DNA from: Chromera velia
Lineage: Eukaryota > Sar > Chromeraceae
Assembly (NCBI GenBank): GCA_018398765.1
Contig: JAHBMJ010004324.1
Span: 1 to 10,000 of the forward strand
Direction of reading: 5' to 3'
DNA length: 10,000 bases
Every line of letters starts with the position of its first letter. The stretch's first letter is position 1. Shown here piece by piece: positions 1-8,899 of the stretch. The notes under the pieces were generated by a model, which saw only the letters and a list, made by a program, of their open reading frames with translations, did no database searches and was not told the origin of the DNA. A program made the position numbers and the translations under genes.

Positions 1-287
1 ACCTCGAGCTCACGGGGGGTGAGAATGTCAGAGGGATTCGGTAAGGACGACAATGCAGCCGACACATGCTCGCGCACACCCACCTCGAGCTCACGGGGGG
101 TGAGAATGTCAGAGGGATTCGGTAAGGACGACAATGCAGCCGACACATGCTCGCACACACCCACCTCCAGCTCACGGAGGGTGAGAATGTCGGAGGGATT
201 GGGTGAGCGCGGCACAGTAACTGTTGCCGACGCATGCTGCTTGAGTAGATGCTGAAGCTCCCGAGGGGTGATTAGTTCTGATGGATC
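1..287 (-). repeat. 81-bp tandem repeat encoding a 27-residue unit
   Basis: Units lie at 1-81, 82-162 and 163-243, with a more diverged partial unit up to about 287. Units 1 and 2 differ at one base by eye (cgcgcac against cgcacac). Unit 3 is clearly diverged, and the outermost copy is recognisable mainly at the protein level. On the minus strand each unit reads PSDILTPRELEV followed by REHVSAALSSLP. The diverged first copy reads PSELITPRELQ then KQHASATVTVP. The 81-bp period is a multiple of three, so copy number can change without shifting the frame. The array continues past the left edge. Confidence 0.9.
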
Positions 288-569
288 CTGCAATACATAT
301 TGTGGTGATTCTGCAGAGTACAAGGGCGATTTTGATGGTGTAGAAACGGGTGGGAAAGGCAGAGTAGACGGAAGGGTCGCGCTCTTTTCTTTTGGGGGGA
401 ATATTCGAAAGCTTGGGTTAAGCACCACCGAAGTTTCTGACACCTGAATTTCCTGTTGTTCATGTTGGCCACTAGCCTCGAAGGAGGAGGAGCTCTTCGG
501 ACACCGAGTCGAGTCAGCAATCAAGTCCCGTTCCTTCAACATGTTGGCGGAACGGTCCTGAGAGAACAT
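1..569 (-). CDS. Hypothetical repeat-containing protein, 5' part, runs off the left edge
   Basis: The minus strand has one frame with no stop from about position 716 down to base 1. I do not recognise the product. The first ATG in the frame is at 569-567 and a second is at 542-540 with an A at -3. The frame stays open and protein-like upstream of both, with segments such as INQRESLKFHILRARRAID. Minus-strand AG sites at 668-666 and 682-680 could be splice acceptors, so 569 may not be the true start and a 5' exon may lie further right. The N-terminal part is rich in Ser, Pro, Lys and Gln (SSSSFEASGQHEQQ, FPPKEKSATLPST) and looks disordered. From about base 287 to base 1 it becomes a 27-residue repeat. 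No transmembrane segment or known domain is seen in the visible part. It is divergent from the AP5Z1-like gene. The reading direction is well supported because the repeat reads as plausible helical protein on minus and as irregular Cys/Arg/Ser sequence on plus. Confidence 0.6.
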   Translation of the reverse strand, partial: MFSQDRSANMLKERDLIADSTRCPKSSSSFEASGQHEQQEIQVSETSVVLNPSFRIFPPKEKSATLPSTLPFPPVSTPSKSPLYSAESPQYVLQDPSELITPRELQHLLKQHASATVTVPRSPNPSDILTLRELEVGVCEHVSAALSSLPNPSDILTPRELEVGVREHVSAALSSLPNPSDILTPRELE

Positions 570-716
570 GCAAGACCTCGCAATGGTGCGACGAATATGT
601 GATGGTGTATCGATAGCTCGTCGCGCACGCAGAATGTGGAACTTTAACGATTCTCGCTGGTTGATCTGTACTTTCTCTCCTGTAAGGTCGCTCCTTGTCA
701 GGCTGCTCACTGCTAG

Positions 717-1437
717 CTAGAGGTTCAATTCATAGCTAGATGCTATAGAGCATGCATGCTCAGTTTGAGTCTGTCGATCTGCATATGATCGACTCTTCAT
801 TTTTTTTTTACATGTATCGCCTCTCGATCCGCGGGCGTGTATTGGTCCGACTTCATGCATGGAAACATGCATGCATGCAGATCGAGATTTTAAGATTTAA
901 AAAAAGTTTGACCGAAAAAAAAAAAAAAATCGCGATCGACTGCAGGCATGCATGCAGTAAACAAACTGTATTTCATGCATGCATGCAGTCTGTATTTTTT
1001 TTTTTTTTTTCTCCTCATGCAATTATAAGCAATATGTGAATTCGAATGATGGCGGGCGGCGGGCCATGCATGCACGTCCTGCATATGTCCTGCATATGCG
1101 GTCAGTGCCAGCCCCGGCCAGAATGGTTACTACCAGTCAGCTCATAAGGCATTTCTGAAAAACCATTATCCCAAAAAATTGCTGAAGAAACGTTAGTGAG
1201 TTACAGTGGTCCAAGTTGGACGTGTAAGTCTTTATTTCTATCTCATGGTGCGTCTTTGCTCCTTCGATCAGCACTGCCCCTTGAAGTACACCACGTCCAC
1301 CGCGCATACATATCCGCCCCCGAGTCATCCCTCTTGAAACTCTGATTTTTTTTTCCAAGAGAGGATGGCTCCGCTGTGTTGAGTGCCCAGAGACACAGCG
1401 ACCATCTGATTAGGCAGGTAGTCAGCGGAGAAATAAT
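717..1437. promoter_or_regulatory. Divergent intergenic region with clustered TGCATGC motifs
   Basis: This is the gap between the minus-strand gene and the plus-strand AP5Z1-like gene. TGCATGC occurs at 753, 868, 872, 949, 976, 980 and 1067 (start positions), plus a CATGCATG run at 854. Homopolymer tracts of T (about 800 and 996-1010) and A (about 916-929) lie between them. An 11-bp unit gtcctgcatat is repeated head to tail at 1076-1086 and 1087-1097. TGCATGC is a known ApiAP2-type binding site in apicomplexans, so a shared promoter is a reasonable inference. Short open frames here consist of A/T tracts and CATGCA repeats and are not credible genes. The stretch 1140-1437 is probably 5' UTR of the plus-strand gene. 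Confidence 0.55.
1365..1382 (+). other. Possible five-codon upstream ORF in the 5' UTR
   Basis: ATG at 1365 opens a frame encoding MAPLC and closes at TGA 1380-1382, 55 bases before the AP5Z1-like start codon. It matters only if transcription starts upstream of 1365, which cannot be told from sequence. Confidence 0.25.
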
Positions 1438-3546
1438 ATGGAACGTGTCCGGCAGAGTGATGTTCTCCTGAGTCTTTCAAAACTCTACGAGGAACTGAAA
1501 TCAACTCAGAACCAGACGCGGGACTTATCTCAGAGAAACGAACAGCACGCCCTTCTGAGGCGGTGCTTCCAGTATGTCTCGTCTTCCGTCCTCAACGTCC
1601 AGTATAAGTCGTCTCAGTCGTCTGCGGTCTCGGGTGGGGCTGTTCAGCAGAGTGTCCAACCCCTTTCTCTGCCTCTTTCCGTCTCCTCAAAACAGGCAGC
1701 GGAGACGGCAAAAGTTACTCATGGAGTTCTGCAAGAATTATACGCTGTCCTGGTGGGAGCAGATGACTTTGCTCCTCCAAGAATCCGAATCCTTTGTTGC
1801 GCTCTGGTAAAGGAGTTATCGACTGAAATACCTTCTTTCTTCCGTGACGCCTTTCGGGGTGACTTTGCAGTTGGGTATGACCGAGCTAAGGTTCACGAGT
1901 TTCTCCCCCTCTTGATGGACCTCGACAATGCAGATCTGTTGATGGCCAACATTGACAACATAGTCGCATGGATTATCGCGCCTTCCAAAAAAGGACCCGG
2001 AACTGCCACCCTCACCTCCTCGTCGGGGGGGGGAGGCACCCGCAGCAGTGGCGGTAGTGGTCGAGTGAGCGTGAGTACTCAGCTGAGAAAGGCGTCTGTG
2101 GGCGCTCTGCTGGCCGTTGTGCAACGATTCCCCAATGCGCTTTCTGTCCATCGCCACCTGATTCCTCTGCAGCAAAAGTTTAGAGAATACCTCCTGGAGG
2201 CTCCCCTCGAGAGCCTGAAGGAGTCGTCCGCCGTTGTGCCGATCGTCGGCCTTCGGTTGTTCTCCAACAGCACAGCGACCCCAGTGACAGAGCTGGATGG
2301 ATCTGCTAGCCGTGACTTCTTCACGATTCTGTCGTGTTCTGCCGGATCGTATTCAGAGGAACAGCAGCTGAATGTTCTGGTCTTTTCGTGTCTTCATAAG
2401 TGGCTCCTGTCCCTTCACCACGTCCAACTGTGCGAGGCGAGGTGCAGACAGACAGCGGGGGAGGTGAAGACAAAGCTCGCGTTCTTTGGTCTCTCCAATA
2501 GAGGCCACCAAGGGCGTCCGCGGAGATCACGAGGGAGTCAACGAAAGGGGCCCCAGAGAGACAGAGACAGGGACGAAGTTCGGAGGAGAGAGAAAGGAAG
2601 AGAAAGAGAGACAAGCGCTCTCCGTCGTCCTCTTCCCTCTTCCCCTGTCCCTGTCCCTGATGTGCATGGGGAGGCAGTCAAGACCTCCAATCAGAGTCTT
2701 GCCCCCCCCTCCTCTGCCTGCTCTGACTCTCCCTCTTCCCCTTCCTCTTCCTCATCTTATTCAGAGAGGAGAGGTAAAGATGCGCATTCTTCTCTTTCTT
2801 CTTCTTCCTCTTCTTCTGACTCAGATGAGTCTGCTTGTGGGAGAGAGGACGCAGACTCCAGTTCCTCCGATGCGGATGGGGAAGGGCATTTGGATGCAAC
2901 TTGGTGGGGGGATGGGGGGGTGGGTTCTTCAGGGTCGTCTGACTTGTCGGGAAGAGAGAGAGAAAGCGGGGGGGGGAGACGGAGGCGTGTTGGAGGAAAC
3001 ATGCGGGGGACGAAACATTTGCAAGCCGGGGTAGTTACAGATAGTGCAGGTGCAAGTGAAGATCAAAATTGTCTTTCCAATTCCCCACCCCACCCTCCAC
3101 ACGCAAAGACCCCTTCCCCTTCTCCTTCATCTGTCCCCTTCACGAATGTGCACGAGAACAGTCCAAGCGAAAGCGTAGGAGAGGACAAAGAAAAAGACAT
3201 CCGCCTGAAAAAGGAAGACTCCGAAAGGACGACACAACAAGGCTCCGTCTCTTTGTATGGTCCCGGCAAGTTCAAGCTGGACACAAAATTTCTCGAGGTC
3301 GTTATTGCGTATTCCCTCAGGGTCCTTTCCCAAGCAGAAGCCTTGGGGGCAGGGGAAGAAAAGGGATCTTCATTCTCCTCCTGGGGCCTCCCCCTTTCTT
3401 CTTCATCGCAATTAATGACTCCTCTGCGGGTCTCCCCGCGGGCTTGGCAGAGAGAGATGTCAGAGGCGTCCGCGATGGAGGCCGTGCGGGTGCTGGACGT
3501 GCTCTGTTTGATCGAACCGCGGGTGGTCTCTCGCATCTTTCCACAG
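1438..3546 (+). CDS. AP5Z1: AP5Z1-like exon 1 (703 codons)
   Basis: The exon runs from ATG 1438 to CAG at 3544-3546, followed by the donor gtacat, phase 0. Residues 1 to about 335 are the conserved N-terminal solenoid: an early helix ([11 protein letters not shown]), [13 protein letters not shown] near residue 115-128, PVTELDG at about 282, and [14 protein letters not shown] at about 311. A Gly/Ser run lies near residue 195-210, from a g-homopolymer around 2025-2035. From about residue 350 to 610 comes a disordered insertion, first Arg-rich ([18 protein letters not shown]), then Ser-rich, Gly-rich and Lys/Glu-rich. Conserved sequence resumes with [19 protein letters not shown] and ends with AVRVLDVLC. 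Without the splice the frame would stop after five further codons (VHESA). Confidence 0.88.
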
Positions 3547-3753
3547 GTACATGAGTCTGCGTGACTGTGTGTAGCTACGGCTGGCGGGCTGGGGGGCTGG
3601 TCTCACACGATGGATGGCTTTCGACCCGCGTCTCTTTTGTTTTTCTGGCGTTCTGCTTCGTGTCTCTGTTCTCCCTTCTCTCTCCCTGTGTGTGTGTGGT
3701 GTACGTGTATGTGTGTGTCTTCGTGTGTGTGTGTGTGTGCTCTCCCTCTCTCT

Positions 3754-3832
<79 letters not shown>

Positions 3833-4556
3833 TGTGTGTACGTGCGCGCCCACGCGAGCAAAAGAGTGATCTTGCGATCGTTTGCGAACCTCCGCATGTC
3901 TCGTCCCCTCGATGTGTCTGCCTGCGTTTGGGGGTTTGGATGAGTCTACACTTCGCGATAGCTGCAATTGAAAAGGTTTAATGGACCTGGCATATCTGTG
4001 AAAGCAGTGCTTTCTCCCCTTCCCTCTCTTCAACTAGTTTTCTCTCTTTCTTCCTCTTGGCGCCACCCTTGCAGTCTTGCAGTGCATTCATCGGGTTACA
4101 TGGATCCGTTGCCATTTTTATCTCACAATTTTGCACGGCTAAAACGAGTTCCCCTTTTCTCTGACGAGTCTTTTGTTTTCTGTTTTTTTGTTGTGTCGCT
4201 GTTCGTCAGGTCAAGAAGGTGTACGAGCGCATGGCCGGGCGGCCGGGGAGGGGCGGTCTGATCTTTCCCTGCGTGCTCCAGTTCATGATCAACCACCTGA
4301 CTCATGTGATCTTCGACATCGAGCCTGTGCTGAGGAACTTCTTCTGCGCACACGTCCCTGCAACGATGCGGAACCCTCTGCAGGTAGGGAAGGGGTGGGG
4401 GGAAGGGTGGGTGCATGCATACATGGGTCAGGTCGGTCAGTCGGGGGGGCGGTTTCTGACCTCGGCGTTCATACATGGATATGTGTGTCAGCCCATGTGT
4501 ATGTATGGGTATTCATACACGCATCCATGCATGAATATGGGTTGGTAGGTAGTAGT

Positions 4557-4609
<53 letters not shown>

Positions 4610-5993
4610 TCTTTGTGTACGCCCACGTACGGCCAACACGCGCGTGAACTCTCGAATCGCACAGAGAACCTCCGGAGTGCCCCGCAAGCATGATTGTGCA
4701 CGGTTCCTTCTTCCCTTTTTCCAACCAGCTGTCGCTGCGTCGCCTCTGTTTGTTCAATTCCTTTTTTTTCTTGGACTGTGCAATACTTCTTGCGCTTATG
4801 TGTTCTTGCGTTCCCTCCCGCAGGCTTTCAGTTGCGTCGAATTTCTCCGTGCGAACCTCCCGAAGCTGCTCCTCCAGACCTCCGCCTTCCCTCGCTACTT
4901 CCCTGCCGTCTTCAAAGTTCTGTGCTGCCATCCGAGGTCGCTCTTCGAGTCTGTTGCCGAGATGGTCCCAGCGATGGCATCCCACACGACCTACGTGGAC
5001 CTGTTTCATCTCCTCCTGGACCTTCCCCTCGTGACGGCTCTGATAGACCACGAGGGGCGAACAGAGAGCCCCCTTTTGATGCAGGACATATTCGCAGGGG
5101 GGGGGGTGGAGGGGCAGAGGTGGGCAGCAGCCTTTCAGACAGTGAGGGAGTACCTGTTGAGGAATGAGAGCGGGTCCTCTCCTGGGGGGGACCAAATTTG
5201 GGGGTCTGGGAACACCCGGCTGACGGAGACCCTTCGGATTCTTTGGCAGGTACGTCGTCGGCCTGCATGTCGACCTGAGTTGCCTCAGGAGAGTTGCTTA
5301 TGTGTCTTTGCACGCGTAGATGCATGCCGCTACATACATGAGTCCGCACAACCAAGGTATGGTTTCTTTGGCAAAGCTCAGTTCCCGATTCCAAAAATCT
5401 CTCCTATGCATACTCATGTGTGTGTGCGCTCATGAAAAGCAGAGCCAGAGATTTCCGTTGCATGAGAGCTCCCTGGGTTTCGTGTGGATCTGTTTGAAGA
5501 TTTTTAGAGGAAAAGAGTCGAGCGCTCACACACAGACATAGACACAGACAAAGACACAAACACAAACACGCACAAAACACACAAACGCACGCACACGCAG
5601 CATAGGTACAATACACAAACACACGCCCACACAAGAACATGCATGCACACGCACGAATACATACCAGCATACGTACGTGCATATCATGCCAGCATATACA
5701 CACCCAATACTTACACACAGACACACAGAGCTGTTGCCAAAGACTTCCTGAGTATCCTTTGCAAAAAAGCACGTTTCAGGTGACAATAACTCTCCCACAA
5801 AATATTGAACCAACGTAAACGCCTCCATGCGCAGATGCTGGCAGTGACTCCTCGCGTTTCGTTTGTGAGCAAGATCGCGACGGTTTTCCTCAATTCCTTC
5901 TGCGAGACCCTCCTTCGCGACGCCCCGCTGCACTGCATCTCGACTTTGGTCCCCGCACTTCTTGGAAGGTCCGTCGGTTGGTTGGTTGATTGA

Positions 5994-6031
<38 letters not shown>

Positions 6032-6274
6032 CAGACTGTGATTCGAAGAGAGTGTGGAGGGGGCAATTAGAGGCGGTGAAGTCACAAACAGACTCTGTTG
6101 CGTTGCGGCGACATATTATCTCTCTCTACCATGCTGGCCTCGGGGGGGGAATTCGTGATTAGGATAAGCGGACCACTCGCTTTGCTTGCAAGTGAGCAGA
6201 GTGAGCGCACGCACAGGCGACAGAGAAGGAACATATTGTGTGTGCCCCTTTTTGTTCTCTGTCTCTCTCTCGAT

Positions 6275-6371
<97 letters not shown>

Positions 6372-8566
6372 CGTGTGTGTGTGCAGATTTGCCCAGTTGT
6401 ATCCGTTGGAGATCTTTCTCAAGTCGGCGCACTCTCTCATTCTGAAGACACTTCTCGCAATATTCCGACAGCATCCGGTGATGCTCAAAATTCGAAAAGC
6501 TGAAATCTGTAGGGCCATATGTGCGCACTTGGAGCCTCGAGGAGTATCCCTTGTAGAGCATCTCTGCTGGGCTGTGGGGGAGTATGCTGGGTCTGTGTTG
6601 TCTCCCGAAAAGGATCTTCAGGCACGTAGCTGGACGAAAAGGAGCAGAGCGCAAAAATGTTATGTTCTTGTCTTCGGAAGGAATTCAGATGCGATCATAC
6701 AGTGCTGAAGATAGGATAGATTCATCATCCCATGCCTCCGTTCTCTTTTGATTCTTCAGGTCTATCCGCCTGCTTGCCTTGTCTCCTAGCTCTGATGCGA
6801 GTGGTAGATCTAGGAGGGCAGCAAAGTGTATGGAAAGTTGGGTGCACGATCGAAGAAACAGAGTGAGAGAAACAGAAGTGTGCGCGTAGTCCTTCAGGAC
6901 GTCCTTTCATACACCTGCTGCATGCGTGAATGTGACTGTGTGTATGTGTGTGTGTGTGTTTCTTTTCCTACGTGCGTGCAGATTATTGGAGACTATTTTG
7001 AGTCTCTTGAAGCGCTTGCGTATGAGGCAATGCAGGTGGGAGGTTCCGCTTTAGGCCCAGAGGGAACTTTTGGGACCTCAAGGGGCCTCGGCATGTCCTC
7101 AAAGGGAATGGGAGGAGGGCCCCATCCCCCAACAATGCCGCGGTCCCAGCCGGGGCCCTGTGGCGGTGGGGGGATGGCTCATCATGAGGGGACAGAAATG
7201 GACGTTGGGGGCCCTGAGGGTGTGGGTGTAGACAGGAGGGGGAGGACGGGGGATCCGATGGAAGGGGTGGACAGGCAGGGAGGCTACAGCGGGGGATTGG
7301 GAAGCGAGAGGGGGGGAGGGGCTGCTTCCTGTTCTGCAGAAGTTGCGACTGGGGGGCGACGGTTGAAGAGAATGGAAGTGGAAAGGGGGGGGGGGAACTG
7401 GCCAGGGCCCCCGCAGCCTGGGGCCAGAGGGGGGCCTAGAGAGACAGGAAGAGAAGAGACGGGAGCCTTGTCTCGAGAGCGTCTGAGAACGAAACAGGAG
7501 AGTGCCTCTTCGTCTGAGAGTAATTACGACGGGGGCGCGTCTTCTGACGCTTCGTCTAACGGCCCTGGGGATGGGTGGGTGGATGCCGTGTTCGATTCCC
7601 CTCAGTTTTCCGTCTTCTCTCCAGGATTCGTCTGTGTGATCGTCACAGCATTGACGAAATTAGGACTTGCATTTCCGGAGTTCGCACCTCGAGTCGCTAT
7701 GTGTCTCCCAAAGATGCTGCGGCACCCGCTCTTCTCCACGAGTGCGTGGGTGGCTGCGAGGGATCGGGCGCTTGCTTCATTGGAACTTTTGAACTCTCCG
7801 TTGATCGCGACGGTTTTGTTGCAGAGAAATGACCTGAGAGAGGGAGACCGGGAGATAGAGAGAGGGGGAAACCTGGCAGAAGCGGATAGAGGCGAATGCG
7901 AGGTCGTTGGGTAAGTCTGAAAAGCAGAAAGAAGAGGAGTTTTCGTCAAAGCGATTGAAGAAAAAAGAGGCAAGTCACTTTTCAGAATCGCCGCCTACTG
8001 GGTCTCGTTCAGGTCTTTCTGTCTGCCCGGAAGCTCGTCGAGAAGAAAAGGAAAAAAGGAAGACAACATGAAAGTGGTGAAAACGCGCACGAGGGGGAGA
8101 GAGACAGAGATCAAGCCTACTGCTGCTCTGTGACTCAGTTGAGAAAGGTGCATCTCAAGGAAGAAGGGAGAAAGAAAATTACAATTGCTGAGTGGCTTGA
8201 TTTGAAGACGCCAAGAAGAAGGCGGGAGCGAGCGTTGCATCCTGTCGGTGTTTCAACTTCTCTCTCGAGGGAATTCTTTCTCTCTCGAGGGAATTCTTTC
8301 AGCTCTTTGACTGCCTTGCCTCCGTATCTGCTACCTTCTGTCTGTGTCAGTCCTCCCCCCTCTTTGCTGGGGCACGCAGAACATTCTTGTGTATTTGAGG
8401 GGCTTGTGAACTGTCCTGTGCATTTCGGGGGATCATGCTGCCTGTCTGCCTGTGCGCCTGTTTGCCTGCAGGGGCGGGGCTGCAAATCGTGTGGGTCCGA
8501 TGTCCTCCATCCCTCACCTGACCTTCGTTCCCTCCGAGCACGTACCCGGTTGGTTGGTCACACTCG

Positions 8567-8605
<39 letters not shown>

Positions 8606-8849
8606 CGCTAGCCATAAATGAAGAAAGATGCAAAGAAATGCGACGAGGGGAGAGACTGCAGTCTTTGTGGTAGATAGTCAGTCGGACAGCTAGACAACTT
8701 GCGAAGCGAGATGTCCCCTCAGCGGTCTCGTTTGTGTCAAATGTGTGCGTGTGTGCGCGCGCGTGCGTGCGTATTTGTCTGTCTTTCTGTCTGTTTGTGC
8801 GTGTGTGCGTGCATGTGTGCGTATGTCTGTGTGTGTGCGTGACTGCGTG

Positions 8850-8899
<50 letters not shown>

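Larger units (their letters stand above)
5969..6386 (+). other. Intron 4 (418 bp), phase 2
   Basis: Donor AAG|gtccgt, acceptor gtgtgcag|ATTTGCC. It holds two microsatellites. A second AG directly after the first (CT)n run, at 6029-6030, looks like a usable acceptor but would put the wrong frame upstream of exon 5. Confidence 0.8.

Noticed and set aside
19-255. Plus-strand 78-codon open frame over the 81-bp repeat
   Set aside because: The minus strand reads continuously through the repeat into unique coding-like sequence up to about 716. The plus frame is short and of irregular composition.
1-287. LTPRE motif resembling the LuxR-type helix-turn-helix signature, and a CRISPR-like direct repeat pattern
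   Set aside because: Only the short LTPRE string matches and the rest of the domain is absent. The repeats are directly adjacent without spacers and are coding.
3063-3536. 157-codon minus-strand frame antisense to exon 1
   Set aside because: It is a shadow of a Ser/Pro-rich coding strand, and the plus frame continues into the conserved VLDVLC motif.
3460-4033. Overlapping Cys/Val-, Ser/Leu- and Thr/His-rich open frames on both strands
   Set aside because: These are translations of the (GT)n/(CT)n microsatellite, which lacks stop codons in most frames.
4488-5195. 235-codon minus-strand open frame
   Set aside because: It is antisense to exon 3 and to the (GA)n tract. The plus strand carries the conserved protein.
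4173-5435. 420-codon open frame spanning introns 2 and 3
   Set aside because: Only its part from 4824 to 5249 is conserved. Its start, the (GA)n translation and its tail are intronic, and exon 2 is read in a different frame.
7912-7914. TAA as the natural stop of the AP5Z1-like protein
   Set aside because: It overlaps an excellent donor (gtaagt at 7911), and the downstream exon at 9001 resembles the AP5Z1 C terminus. It is kept as an alternative only.
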